DNA of 56,379 nt from the NCBI RefSeq assembly GCF_014200045.1, contig NZ_JACHOV010000013.1, forward strand, positions 1-56,379, written 5' to 3'. The stretch comes from Rhizorhapis suberifaciens. Its GTDB lineage: Bacteria > Pseudomonadota > Alphaproteobacteria > Sphingomonadales > Sphingomonadaceae. Shown here piece by piece: positions 24,669 to 33,145 of this stretch. The notes under the pieces were generated by a model. That model made no database searches, was not told where the DNA came from, and saw only the letters and a list, made by a program, of their open reading frames with translations. Each line of letters opens with the position of its first letter. Position 1 is the stretch's first letter. The translations under genes and the position numbers were made by a program.

Positions 24669-25378
24669 GGATTGACCCCGGCCTCAGTCCGCAGCTTGTC
24701 GATTTCGGCCTGGTTCGACGCGAGGCTGCGCTGATAATCCGCTTGGGCCTTCGCGCGGCGCTGAAGCTCGATCGCCTGCAGGCCCATCTGATCGTTCATC
24801 ATCTGCGCCTGTTCGAGCTGGAGACGCGCCGACATATCGGCGCGCTCGGCGGCCGACGTCGAGCTGTTGAGCCGGCTGCGCAGCTCTTCGAGACCCTGAC
24901 GCCGGCTTGTCACCGCATCGCCCACGTTGCTCGCCAGACCTGTAGAAACTGCCGCCTCGCGCGACCCCTGTTCATAGGCGGCGCGTTGCGAGGCTGTCAT
25001 CGTTTGCGGCCCACGGCCGATGAGATCCTGATATACGTCGTTTGCCTTGCCGCGCAGGCCACCGATGACATTCAGATCGCCATTGGTGTAGCCATCAAGG
25101 CTGCTGGACGACACGTTGCTGGTCCGGAGCGCGTCGTTCTTGAGCTGATTGGCGACGTTCCCAATATCCGTCATCTTGTTGAGGTCTTGGTAGAGCTTCT
25201 GCGCTTCGCGGATTTGATCGGCGCCCTGCTGGATCACCTGAACGCCTTGCCGCACCTGTTCGATCTGCTGGAAAATCGAGCTGACGTCATGGACCGGAAT
25301 ACCCTGCGCGTGCGCTGATCCGGCCATCATCAGCGCCGATCCCGACAGCGCGAATGCGATAATCTTCAATCTACGCAT
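24665..25378 (-). CDS. virB5: VirB5 minor pilus subunit
   Basis: VirB5 forms the pilus tip. The product has 237 residues: a signal peptide (IIAFALSGSALMMAGSAHA) and a long helical body rich in Gln, Ala and Arg. It includes the typical IEQVRQGVQVIQQGADQIREAQKLYQDL segment (shown only in part here: QVRQGVQVIQQGADQI). The gene order virB4-virB5-eexN-virB6 supports the assignment more strongly than sequence conservation, which is low in this family. Confidence 0.9.
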   Translation of the reverse strand: MRRLKIIAFALSGSALMMAGSAHAQGIPVHDVSSIFQQIEQVRQGVQVIQQGADQIREAQKLYQDLNKMTDIGNVANQLKNDALRTSNVSSSSLDGYTNGDLNVIGGLRGKANDVYQDLIGRGPQTMTASQRAAYEQGSREAAVSTGLASNVGDAVTSRRQGLEELRSRLNSSTSAAERADMSARLQLEQAQMMNDQMGLQAIELQRRAKAQADYQRSLASNQAEIDKLRTEAGVNP

Positions 25379-25390
25379 GTCCCTTCTCCT

Positions 25391-27781
25391 TCAGCTTGGA
25401 CGACGACGTTGGTGGAATATGGGGAGCCAGTTGGCAGGGTCGGAACCGAACTCGGCCGCGGCCGCGACAGCGATCGGCGTCGTCTCAGCCCGTCCCGACA
25501 GCACCGCCAGCTCGTCGTCGAGGCCGGTAAGGTCCAGTTCGACAACCACGCTGTCATGCCCCTGCTTGACGAGGAACTTGCGCGATTCCGGCGACAATTC
25601 CTCGCGGATGAGCTGATATTCGGCGTCCGTCAGGGAGAAGCCTTCCACATAGTCACGGCGTGCGCCCTTGGGATTGGGAAGCATCACCTGGGTTGCGACC
25701 TGTTCGAGGATCGAGTGCGCGATATCGCTCTTGAGTGCGTCCGCCGGCGACTGGGTCGCGAACACCATCAGCGCATTGCGTTTGCGGTATGTCTTCAAGC
25801 CGTCCTGCGCGAAGCTCCGGAACGCATCGTCGCCGAGCGCCTTCCAGAACTCGTCGATCGCGATGATGGTGCGCTCGCCGGTCAACAGCTTGTCGATCCG
25901 GTGGAACAGGTAGAGCATCAGCGGCGTGCGGATGTCGCCGTTATCGAGGAAGTCGGTCATGTCGAACCCGATGAACCGGGCATCGAGCGTCATTTCGTCC
26001 GCCCTGTTGTCGAACACCCATCCCATCGATCCGCGCGAGGTCCACTTTTCGAGACGGGCGCCGATGCCACCCGCGTCCGCCATGCCGAGCATCGTGCGCA
26101 GCGCGTCGAGCGAGCGATCGTCGCGCGGGAGCCGCATCACCGCCGCGATCCCTTCATCGATCATGCGCTCTTCCTGGACCGTGATCGGGCGGCTTTCGGC
26201 GCGGACGAGCTGGCGTACCCACAGCGACAGCCAGGCCCGATCCTCCGCCGTGTTTTCGAGCGCCTTGAGCGGCGCGAAGCCCGTAGGCTTGCCGTTCTCG
26301 AGCGTGAGGTAAGTGCCGCCCGATGCCAGCACGAAAATCTGCGCACCGCGATCCTTGTCGATGAATATCTGCCGCGCGCCCGTCTTCTCGGCCTGCGCCA
26401 TCAGGAAATTGACGATGACCGTCTTGCCGCCCCCGGTCGGGCCGACGATCAGCGTATGGCCTATGTCGCGCTTGTGGAAGCTGAAGAAATAGGGACTGCG
26501 CGCGCTCGTCTTCATCAGCGCGATCGCGTCACCCCAATGATTTCCCGTGGCGAGGCCAGCGGGATAGGTGTGGAAGGGCGAGAACGCGGCGAAATTGAGC
26601 GACGTGATTGGCGCCGGCCTCGCGCGCCATGCGAAATTGCCGACGAGCTGGCTCCAATAAGCGGCTTCCAGCGCCGCGCCCTCGCGCGCCGCGACCATGC
26701 CGGTATCGGCAAGCGCGGCGCGCGCGATCGACATATTGTCGCGCAGCCCCTTGAGGCTTTCCGAATAGACCGCGAGCGTGAAGTGATGATCGCCCAGGAC
26801 GAAGCGGTTGGACATGAGATCGTCCGCCGCGTCGACGAGATCGAGCATCTGGCTGACGGCCCGATCGTCGGCATTCTCCATCTGCTTTTGCCGCAGCCGG
26901 AACCGCTCCGACGCCGCAGCGCGGCCGAGGAAGGTGAAGGATTGCGTCAGCACGAACGCGAAATCGACCGCCAGCAGGGATTGAAACTGCGTCGGCGTCG
27001 TGGTCGCGGGATATTCGCGGATGCCGAAGATCCCGCCAAAGGCGCTGCGATCGGCGTCGCGGACCTCGACCGTCTCCCCGCCGAAAATGACCCGCTGGCG
27101 ATAGAGCGCGCTGCCGAGATGGCCGCGAATGATCGGGACACGGCGATGCCGGCCCGTCATCACCATCTCTACGACTTCGAGCGTTTCGGAGAACTTCAGG
27201 CCGTTATGCCCGTAGATCGCGAGCCGGCGCGGGGAGCAGCGATCCATGAGCTTCTCGAAATCGCGCGCCTTGTCTTCCAGTGCTTCTAGCAGATCGGCAT
27301 CTACTGCATCGGCTTCCGCGCCCGCCTTCGCCTTGTTCTTGAAGAGCTGGACGAGCATGTCGGCGCCGTGGACCGATGGGCGCAGCACCAGCGTCACGAA
27401 GAAGCGGTTGATGAACAGCCGCTCCTTGTTCATCCGTCCGAAATAGGCCGCATCCAGCTCGCGCGCGAAGCGGGAGCGGAAGTTGCCACCGGGATATTGC
27501 TCGACCCGCGCACGCACGAGATGCGTCCAGATCGACAGGCGGTCGTCATGCAGGTTGCGCAGCATCCCGTTGAGCTTCGAGTGCCAGTCGTTCAGATCGC
27601 GCACGTCGGCCGTCTCGAAAGCGCGGCCCTGCAGCTCGAACGTCAACATGATCGCGCCGGAATCGAGCATCACCATTTCATCGGTGACGTGCCGCGCATA
27701 CGGCAGGAACTTGGTCGGCATCACTTCCTTTAGCGCGACCTTCATCGGCACCTGATCGGTCAGGCGATTGGCGCTAGCCAT
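25391..27781 (-). CDS. virB4: VirB4 secretion ATPase
   Basis: VirB4 is the largest and most conserved ATPase of type IV secretion systems. The 796-residue product has the N-terminal CagE/TrbE domain (PYARHVTDEMVMLDSGAIMLTF at its start). The ATPase domain contains Walker A in IVGPTGGGKTVIVNFL and Walker B in IIAIDEFWKALGD. A conserved FATQSPADAL segment and a C-terminal RKFLVKQGHDSVVVELDL-like end complete it. Its start overlaps virB3 by eight bases. A long antisense frame over this gene is a high-GC shadow. Confidence 0.97.
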   Translation of the reverse strand: MASANRLTDQVPMKVALKEVMPTKFLPYARHVTDEMVMLDSGAIMLTFELQGRAFETADVRDLNDWHSKLNGMLRNLHDDRLSIWTHLVRARVEQYPGGNFRSRFARELDAAYFGRMNKERLFINRFFVTLVLRPSVHGADMLVQLFKNKAKAGAEADAVDADLLEALEDKARDFEKLMDRCSPRRLAIYGHNGLKFSETLEVVEMVMTGRHRRVPIIRGHLGSALYRQRVIFGGETVEVRDADRSAFGGIFGIREYPATTTPTQFQSLLAVDFAFVLTQSFTFLGRAAASERFRLRQKQMENADDRAVSQMLDLVDAADDLMSNRFVLGDHHFTLAVYSESLKGLRDNMSIARAALADTGMVAAREGAALEAAYWSQLVGNFAWRARPAPITSLNFAAFSPFHTYPAGLATGNHWGDAIALMKTSARSPYFFSFHKRDIGHTLIVGPTGGGKTVIVNFLMAQAEKTGARQIFIDKDRGAQIFVLASGGTYLTLENGKPTGFAPLKALENTAEDRAWLSLWVRQLVRAESRPITVQEERMIDEGIAAVMRLPRDDRSLDALRTMLGMADAGGIGARLEKWTSRGSMGWVFDNRADEMTLDARFIGFDMTDFLDNGDIRTPLMLYLFHRIDKLLTGERTIIAIDEFWKALGDDAFRSFAQDGLKTYRKRNALMVFATQSPADALKSDIAHSILEQVATQVMLPNPKGARRDYVEGFSLTDAEYQLIREELSPESRKFLVKQGHDSVVVELDLTGLDDELAVLSGRAETTPIAVAAAAEFGSDPANWLPIFHQRRRPS

Positions 27782-28118
27782 TGCGGCCGAACCCCTTGCG
27801 CTTGATGCCTTTCAGCGGGAGCGGCGTATAGCTCGACCCGCCCCAAAAGGCTCGGTTGCGGTTGGCCGCCTTGGTGCGGCCCCATAGGAAGATCAGGCGG
27901 AAAGCGTTGACGTCGTGGCGCACCACAAGGCGCGAGATGCCGAACATCACAGCGGCGACGACCCCGCCATAGATCGGGTTCGTCGTGCCGATCAGGGTGA
28001 TGACCGAGGCGAGCAGGATGACCACCGCCGCCTCGATCGGGATGCCGGCGAACAGCGCGGGCCGCGTCACCGCCAGAAACAGCGGATTGCGCGCCATCAC
28101 TTCCCGTTCTTCATCCAC
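27774..28118 (-). CDS. virB3: VirB3 inner-membrane protein
   Basis: VirB3 is a small membrane protein working with VirB4 in pilus assembly. The product has about 114 residues. The family pattern NPLFLAVTRPALFAGIPIEA is present at the N-terminus, with two close membrane segments (AAVVILLASVITLIG and PIYGGVVAAVMFGISRLVV). I chose the GTG at 28118 because GGAG lies 8 bases upstream; an ATG ten codons later is also possible. Confidence 0.92.
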   Translation of the reverse strand: MDEEREVMARNPLFLAVTRPALFAGIPIEAAVVILLASVITLIGTTNPIYGGVVAAVMFGISRLVVRHDVNAFRLIFLWGRTKAANRNRAFWGGSSYTPLPLKGIKRKGFGRNG

Positions 28119-28181
28119 GCTACGCACTCCACACAAACTTGGTGTGGACGGGGCGCTGTTCGCAACCCGCCCACATGAGGA

Positions 28182-28553
28182 TCAGGCGCCAGTGTTGAGC
28201 TGATCGACGATCCACGGCGCCGAGAAGATGATCGCGATGCCGATGATGACGGTGACGAGCGCGCCGGTGTTCACGCGGCCCGTCAGCCATCCGAAGCCCG
28301 CCGCGATCAGCGCGAGGATCGCGACGATCCGCAGGAGCCCGTTCGTCAGCAGGCCGAGGACCGCGTTGCCGAAGCTCTCCAGATTGGTTTGCGCAAAGGC
28401 CGGCTCCGCCGTCAGCAGCGATGTCAGCGCCACCAAGCCGAACATCGACAGCACCCGCGAGACCTTGCGCTGACGCGGCGTCATCTCATCGACCCGCTTG
28501 GTGACACGGGCTCGGAGGGCGAGCGCCGGCCCGCCGAAAGATACGAGGTTCAT
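28182..28553 (-). CDS. virB2: VirB2 major pilin
   Basis: This is the major conjugative pilin precursor of 123 residues. A long signal sequence (VLSMFGLVALTSLLTAEPAFA, cleavage probably after AFA) precedes a mature chain with two hydrophobic helices (LRIVAILALIAAGFGWLTG and ALVTVIIGIAIIFSAPWIV), the layout typical of TrbC/VirB2. The ATG at 28553 has AAGGAG about 8 bases upstream and overlaps the virB1 stop. Confidence 0.93.
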   Translation of the reverse strand: MNLVSFGGPALALRARVTKRVDEMTPRQRKVSRVLSMFGLVALTSLLTAEPAFAQTNLESFGNAVLGLLTNGLLRIVAILALIAAGFGWLTGRVNTGALVTVIIGIAIIFSAPWIVDQLNTGA

Positions 28554-29239
28554 CGGTTTTCTCCTTCTCCGGCGAGCCGCGCTCGCTCATAATCCGCCCT
28601 CGCAAACACGTCCCACGATGGCGGCGGTGGGGGTGGCGCAGCCTTGGGCTGCGCGCTTGCGGACGTGTTTTCTGCGACTAGCGCGGCGAGCTGCGCTGCC
28701 GCGCTCGATCCTTCGCCGGTATACGTTGCGCCGGTGAACGCGCTGACGCGGATCGCGACGGGCTGGATGCCGTCGGAGACGCCGGCATTGCCGATCACCT
28801 TCCCGACATAGCCGTTGGAAAAGCCACGCGACTGCGAGCCCGTGTTGTACATGGACAAGGCGATGCGCAGCGCGCGTTGGGGATGGAGGCCCGCGCGAAC
28901 GCCGCGGTAATTGCCCGACAGGACCACAGCAGCGGCAGCGAGGTTGGTGCAGGGATCGAACACGTTGTCCCAGGTCAGGCCGAGGGCCTTCATGTTCCGC
29001 GAGTTGATCTGCCCGAGGCCGAGATCGACCGAGTAGCCCTTGCCGACATAGTAGCGGGCGATCTGAACCGCCTGCACGATGCTAGACGCAGGCGCGGGCT
29101 GGCGGGCGAGGCCGTTGACCCCGATCGCCAGCTCGTTGCCATGGCTTTCCGTCTGGACGATCGCCGCGATGGTCTCAGGTGCCACACTCGGCGCGCATTG
29201 CGCCGCGAGACCCATGACGACAGCGGCAGAGAGCGTCAT
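28550..29239 (-). CDS. virB1: VirB1 lytic transglycosylase
   Basis: This is a peptidoglycan lytic transglycosylase that opens the cell wall for the channel. The SLT domain carries the catalytic glutamate in IAAIVQTESHGNELAIGVNG and the conserved VDLGLGQINSRNMKALGLTWDNVFDPCTNL region (seen here as DLGLGQINSRN and FDPCTNL). A later ALSMYNTGS motif is also typical. A short N-terminal signal is likely. The product has 229 residues. The tail is Ala/Pro-rich. Its start overlaps the stop of the TrbM-like gene as TAATG. Confidence 0.94.
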   Translation of the reverse strand: MTLSAAVVMGLAAQCAPSVAPETIAAIVQTESHGNELAIGVNGLARQPAPASSIVQAVQIARYYVGKGYSVDLGLGQINSRNMKALGLTWDNVFDPCTNLAAAAVVLSGNYRGVRAGLHPQRALRIALSMYNTGSQSRGFSNGYVGKVIGNAGVSDGIQPVAIRVSAFTGATYTGEGSSAAAQLAALVAENTSASAQPKAAPPPPPPSWDVFARADYERARLAGEGENR

Positions 29240-29634
29240 TACCGCTCCAATGTTTCCGAGCCGAGGGGCGAGCCCGGCTGCGCCGTGGCTTCCGCTTGGG
29301 CCACCTGCGCCGCTGTCGGCACCGTGTAGCGGGTGCGGGTGCCGTCGGTCATCGTCATCACGACATAGCCGGGCCGCCCGTTTTTGGGCTTGGTATAGTC
29401 GGCCTTGCTGACCCCGCCCGCGCTACAGGTCGGGAAACCCCCGCCGAGCGCCAGATGCGAGATCAGCTTTCGGATCGGGGGAACGCACTCGGCGAACTGC
29501 ATCCACCCGCCCGGATTGCTCGCGCAGAGGAGCACTTCGCACGCCCACGTATTTTCGGCGCGCGCCGGCGAGGTGACGAGCGAACCGGCGACCAGACCGG
29601 TTGCTGCGAGCGACACAAACAAGCGATTTGCCAT
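29239..29634 (-). CDS. TrbM-like secreted protein, first gene of the T4SS operon
   Basis: This protein of about 131 residues has a signal peptide (LFVSLAATGLVAGSLVTSPARA). It continues with the TrbM/KikA signature WACEVLLCASNPGGWMQFAECVPPI, containing three conserved cysteines, and a fourth cysteine follows later (FPTCSAGG). TrbM-like proteins are encoded in IncP-like transfer regions, and their exact role in pilus assembly is not settled. The ATG at 29634 is chosen to match the signal peptide. The operon promoter should lie in 29640-29756, where I saw no clear hexamers. Confidence 0.8.
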   Translation of the reverse strand: MANRLFVSLAATGLVAGSLVTSPARAENTWACEVLLCASNPGGWMQFAECVPPIRKLISHLALGGGFPTCSAGGVSKADYTKPKNGRPGYVVMTMTDGTRTRYTVPTAAQVAQAEATAQPGSPLGSETLER

Positions 29635-29756
29635 GTTTTCACTCCTCCGTGAAGACACGCTAAATCGCGATTCAAGCCGGTGCTAGTCCGAAAAGACCGA
29701 TGCGGCTCGCCTCATCGCTTTTTGAGAACGGTTCGCAGATAGGTCCATTTTTTGGA

Positions 29757-29984
29757 TCAAAAGGCGGTTGGGTCGTGCAGTCCCTCGTAGGGATGTACAT
29801 GGATCACGCCTTCGTAGCCGTACCCCAATACTATATGACGAAAGGCCGAAGATGCTTTTTTATACAAACGGATACGCTTCTTGTCGTAAAGGCCGACATG
29901 GTAGAGCGCGGTGCCGCGCCAGCTCACGCGCACATCGATATACCATTTGCCAGCTTCATGCTGACAGACATGGACATCGGTCAT
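29757..29984 (-). CDS. Hypothetical 75-residue protein
   Basis: This small protein starts at ATG 29984 behind GGGGGCACG; an earlier in-frame ATG at 30044 would add 20 residues. It is rich in His and Tyr (HVCQHEAGKWYIDVRVSWRG, then YHVGLYDKKRIRLYKKA) and may form a small beta-rich fold. It lies upstream of, and in the same direction as, the T4SS operon. No family is recognised. Confidence 0.55.
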   Translation of the reverse strand: MTDVHVCQHEAGKWYIDVRVSWRGTALYHVGLYDKKRIRLYKKASSAFRHIVLGYGYEGVIHVHPYEGLHDPTAF

Positions 29985-30141
29985 CGTGCCCCCAGGCGGC
30001 CGTTGCGTCGTCAGCTCGCGCTCTAGTATCAACTCTAGTTCCATCCTGCCCTGCGAAAAAGCGATTCTATAGGTTTTCGCTAGCGTGATGTTTTACGCCG
30101 CGTTAGCAATTATGCGGTTAGACATGGGAGTGTCCAGAGAG

Positions 30142-31026
30142 ATGGACCGAAGAGAGACAGCATCGATCGAGGACCAGGCCGACCGGATCGTTCGTCAGCT
30201 CGGCGGGAAATGGCAGGGCGATTTCGCCATGTGCCGGTGCCCCGCGCACGCCGACAGCACCGCGAGCCTGTCGATCCGCGTTGGGGCAAGGGCCGTGCTC
30301 TTCCATTGCTTCGCCGGCTGCACGTCCACGGCGATCATGGCGGCTCTCCGCTCGGACAAGAACCGCGCGCCCGCCGACCACGACCCGGGCCAGCGCCAGG
30401 AGAGCAAGGCGGACCTCAACAAGCTCGCCCTCGCGGTGTGGCGCCACGCCGAACCCTTCGCCGGCACGCTCGCCGATCGCTATCTGCGCGAGGGCCGGTC
30501 CATCATCCCCGACGGGATCAACGCCCGCTTCGATCCGCGCTGCCAATGCGGTGCCGGCGCCGCCAAGGCATTCGCGCCGGCGCTGATCGTGCCGATCGAG
30601 GAAGACGCCGGCGTCGTCGCGATCCACCGCACTTTCCTAACGCCCGATGGCCGCTGGAAGGCCGACATGGACGAGCCCAAGCGAATGCTCGGCAATCCCG
30701 GCGTCGGCGCGGTCCGCTGGGGCGGAATCCCGCTCGACGGCACCCTGCGCCTCGCCGAAGGCGTCGAGGACGCAGCGAGCGTGATGAACATGCTTGGAGC
30801 GGGCCGCTTCGTATGGCCCGTGCTCGGGATCGAGCGCTATCAGGCCGTCGCTATCCCGGAGAGCATCCACACCGTCGTCATCTACACCCAGCATGGGGGC
30901 GAGGCGGCACGCGCGATCACGCGCGCCACCCCGCACCTGACGGCCAATGGCCGCCAGCTCGTCGTCAAGCCGCCGCCCCATGCTGGCGACTGGAACGACC
31001 TGTTGCGCGAGATACGCAGCCTATGA
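30142..31026 (+). CDS. Toprim/zinc-finger primase-like protein with degenerate toprim
   Basis: This 294-residue protein resembles plasmid primase-like toprim proteins. The N-terminal zinc-binding module is visible as FAMCRCPAHADSTASLSI and VLFHCFAGCTSTAIM. The toprim part follows, with LRLAEGVEDAASVMNMLG supplying the glutamate. The usual aspartate strand (a D-x-D-x-x-G segment) is replaced by TVVIYTQHGGEAARAI, so the metal-binding aspartates are missing. It may bind DNA without primase activity. Stop and next start overlap (ATGA). The start is uncertain; an in-frame ATG at 30124 is an alternative. Confidence 0.75.
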   Translation: MDRRETASIEDQADRIVRQLGGKWQGDFAMCRCPAHADSTASLSIRVGARAVLFHCFAGCTSTAIMAALRSDKNRAPADHDPGQRQESKADLNKLALAVWRHAEPFAGTLADRYLREGRSIIPDGINARFDPRCQCGAGAAKAFAPALIVPIEEDAGVVAIHRTFLTPDGRWKADMDEPKRMLGNPGVGAVRWGGIPLDGTLRLAEGVEDAASVMNMLGAGRFVWPVLGIERYQAVAIPESIHTVVIYTQHGGEAARAITRATPHLTANGRQLVVKPPPHAGDWNDLLREIRSL

Positions 31027-31622
31027 AGCTGTTTCCCGGCGCGACGCCGTTTCAGCGGTGGATGATGGGGATCACCTTCGTCATCGTCGCGGTCTATTCG
31101 ATCGGGCAGAACAAGGAATCGCTGATCGAAGCATCGAGAACGCGGCTGTCTTCGTCTCAGCCAGCGATTATCGATGGAGATACGGTCGACTTTCCCAATG
31201 GGCGGGTGCGTGTCGTCGGGATCGATGCGCCCGATGATGATTTGCCCCAGCTCAAAGCCATTTCGAGCCAGGCGTTGCGGGATCTGGCGATGCGGGACGG
31301 TGGAATGGACTGTTCCGTGTCGATGTTCGACTATGCGCTTCGCCACGAAAACCAGTGTCGGACAGATGCCAAGAGCTATGGGCGTCTCAATCTGGCGTGT
31401 CGCTTTCCCGCGAACAAAGCGAGTGTTGGGGCAACGATGGTCGCGCAAGGCTATGCGGTCGATTACCGCGTGTTTTCAGGCGGGGCCTATGTCGACTTGA
31501 TGCAAAAAGCGGCAGCGCGGCGGTCAGGACTTTGGGGCGTGGATTACGAGCGGATGCGTCAACTTGCCGTTCGCAGGGCACAGGTGCCACAAGGATGCAG
31601 CGTAGGGACGATCAGGAAATAG
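31023..31622 (+). CDS. Membrane-anchored thermonuclease-like protein
   Basis: This 199-residue protein has an N-terminal membrane segment or uncleaved signal (WMMGITFVIVAVYSIG). A staphylococcal-nuclease-like (SNase) domain follows. Domain landmarks are AIIDGDTVDFPNGRVRVVGIDAPD near residue 45, including the metal-binding aspartate and an active-site arginine, and CRTDAKSYGRLNLACRF, which corresponds to the second active-site region. It would cut DNA or RNA at the membrane or in the periplasm. Translational coupling to the toprim gene suggests a shared role in handling plasmid DNA. Confidence 0.75.
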   Translation: MKLFPGATPFQRWMMGITFVIVAVYSIGQNKESLIEASRTRLSSSQPAIIDGDTVDFPNGRVRVVGIDAPDDDLPQLKAISSQALRDLAMRDGGMDCSVSMFDYALRHENQCRTDAKSYGRLNLACRFPANKASVGATMVAQGYAVDYRVFSGGAYVDLMQKAAARRSGLWGVDYERMRQLAVRRAQVPQGCSVGTIRK

Positions 31623-31623
31623 G

Positions 31624-31920
31624 GTGAGGGTGATGGCGTATGTCCGAGAATCATCGGGTCGCCAGGACCTGCGGAATCTGTTCGGGTCACAGGCTGGCGC
31701 AAGGCTGACTTTGGCGGAAATTGCACGTGACTTGTATAAGCGTAGCGTCCTCACGAACAGGCAATCCGCAAGAGACGCAGCGTTCGATCTCATGTGGGAT
31801 TACGAGGCAAGAGGCTATGTCGATAACAGCCCTGGACCGCGTGGAGGCGCCGGATGGAAATTGTCGGCCAAAGGGGCGTCGCTGGTGCGGCGGCTTTATG
31901 GATCGGATGACAGGAAATAG
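31624..31920 (+). CDS. Hypothetical winged-helix-like protein
   Basis: This protein has 98 residues from GTG 31624; ATG 31633 is equally plausible. The central region LTLAEIARDLYKRSVLTNRQSARDAAFDLMWDYEARGYV looks like a winged helix-turn-helix. It is followed by a short GxGWKLSAKG wing and a basic end. It starts one base after the nuclease stop and may belong to the same operon. No family name can be given. Confidence 0.55.
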   Translation: MRVMAYVRESSGRQDLRNLFGSQAGARLTLAEIARDLYKRSVLTNRQSARDAAFDLMWDYEARGYVDNSPGPRGGAGWKLSAKGASLVRRLYGSDDRK

Positions 31921-31973
31921 ACGGGGCCTGCCTTTGGCCCGCGCTCTACTGCGCGCCGCTATCGCGGCGCTCC

Positions 31974-32075
31974 GCGGAACCCCGCGAGCGGGTTTCCGCC
32001 CATGCGGGTTGCGATCGGCTAGGCTGCAACGGGCCGCCCTTACGGGCGGGCGCAGCTTGTCGTGGGCGACAAGCC
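31974..32075 (+). promoter_or_regulatory. GC-rich structured leader before a small membrane gene
   Basis: Two hairpins lie here. One has 12-bp arms with a single mismatch (31974-31985 and 31988-31999). A perfect 8-bp stem, GCTTGTCG/CGACAAGC (32055-32062 and 32067-32074), ends just before ATG 32077. The second hairpin would cover the expected ribosome site, so translation of the following gene may be controlled by RNA folding, or the true start may be the GTG at 32062. Confidence 0.4.
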
Positions 32076-32076
32076 C

Positions 32077-32406
32077 ATGATTGAGCGCGGTTCCCCCACC
32101 GCGATCCTTATCGGTCGCTGGGGCGCTGCGCTGTGTCTCGTGATCGGTGCCGTCCTGATCGGCCGCCTTATCCGCAATTTCCCTTATCTGCTGCCGAACC
32201 GCCTCCCCGGCCTGATTCTCTACGAGCTGGGGCCGGCGCTGATCCTCGCCATCGCGATCGGGAGCGCGATCGTCATTACGCGCCGCAGCGGGCCGCGTCT
32301 CGGTATCGCATCACGGCTCGCGCTGTTCGCGCTCGCCGCGTTGGTCGCCGGTACTGTCGTCCTCGCCGTCGAGTTCGGCGCTGTCCTTCAGGGGCAATGG
32401 TTCTGA
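32077..32406 (+). CDS. Small three-helix membrane protein
   Basis: This protein has about 109 residues and three strongly hydrophobic segments (WGAALCLVIGAVLIGRLI, LYELGPALILAIAIGSAIVIT and LALFALAALVAGTVVLAVEF). No conserved motif is seen. A strong terminator lies at 32458-32478 after the gene, with a palindrome copy in between. The function is unknown. Confidence 0.55.
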   Translation: MIERGSPTAILIGRWGAALCLVIGAVLIGRLIRNFPYLLPNRLPGLILYELGPALILAIAIGSAIVITRRSGPRLGIASRLALFALAALVAGTVVLAVEFGAVLQGQWF

Positions 32407-32417
32407 CGGCCCTAGGG

Positions 32418-32433
32418 TGTGCCACGTGGCACA
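32418..32433. repeat. parS-like palindrome, copy 6
   Basis: This exact TGTGCCACGTGGCACA lies 11 bases after the stop codon of the small membrane gene and before the terminator. Confidence 0.85.
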
Positions 32434-32457
32434 GGGGATGACCGCCGACAAACCAAA

Positions 32458-32487
32458 GGCCGCCCTTTTGGGGCGGCCTCGGCTTTT
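32458..32487. terminator. Intrinsic terminator
   Basis: GGCCGCCC (32458-32465), a TTTTG loop and GGGCGGCC (32471-32478) form a perfect 8-bp stem, followed by TCGGCTTTT. It ends the operon on the plus strand. Confidence 0.75.
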
Positions 32488-32578
32488 AGTACCCTTTTCG
32501 GGAAACGGACCCTCCCCCAGGGAGGCCCGCGTGTGTTCGCGAGGTAGAACCTGCTGCTAGAGATGCAATGCTATGCCG

Positions 32579-33145
32579 TCAGCGGATGATGGATGCAGCC
32601 CATTCCGGCGGGTTCGGCGAGCGATAGCGTGCGCGTGCGCCGATACGCGTGAACACGAGCCTTCGCCGGCTCCCGCTGTTGTCGAGCAGGATCACACGAT
32701 GATTGGCGATCGACATGGCCGTGCGGAGATTGGCCAGGCTGCGATCGAAGCGCCGGAAGAGATCCGAGACCGGAACGTCATGACCGCCGCGGCGTGTGCG
32801 TTCGTTCACCCTGGCGATCGAATGCTGTACGTTTCGCAGACCCACATAGACCAGATTCACGTTATAACCGGCATCGATAGCTGCCCGCATCAGATCGAGT
32901 TCGCTGTGCCCGGTCAGCGTCGTCTCAATGCCGAAGGTTCTACCGGCGGCGAGAAGGCTTGTCCTTTCGGTCAGCGCCAACTTCCCCGCCTGGAGAATCC
33001 GTGCCGTGCCTGACACCGTGGCTGGCAATGCGCGCGCGATATTGTCCGGGTTCACGATCGGAATGCGCTTCTCGACGTAGCGGTCAACGATCGTCGATTT
33101 CCCGGCGCCGTTGGGGCCGGCGAACACCCATAGCCGCGGCTTCAC
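32579..33145 (-). CDS. Zeta-family toxin kinase
   Basis: Zeta toxins phosphorylate UDP-N-acetylglucosamine and so stop cell-wall synthesis. This 188-residue protein has the Walker A motif FAGPNGAGKSTIVDRYV at the N-terminus, then NPDNIARALP and the substrate-proximal FGIETTLTGHSELDLM segment. The VNLVYVGLRNVQHSIARV strand and an ERTRRGGHDVP motif follow, as in zeta/PezT relatives. Translation begins at GTG 33145, overlapping the stop of the upstream small gene, which I take to be the antitoxin. Together they would form a plasmid addiction module. Confidence 0.88.
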   Translation of the reverse strand: MKPRLWVFAGPNGAGKSTIVDRYVEKRIPIVNPDNIARALPATVSGTARILQAGKLALTERTSLLAAGRTFGIETTLTGHSELDLMRAAIDAGYNVNLVYVGLRNVQHSIARVNERTRRGGHDVPVSDLFRRFDRSLANLRTAMSIANHRVILLDNSGSRRRLVFTRIGARARYRSPNPPEWAASIIR

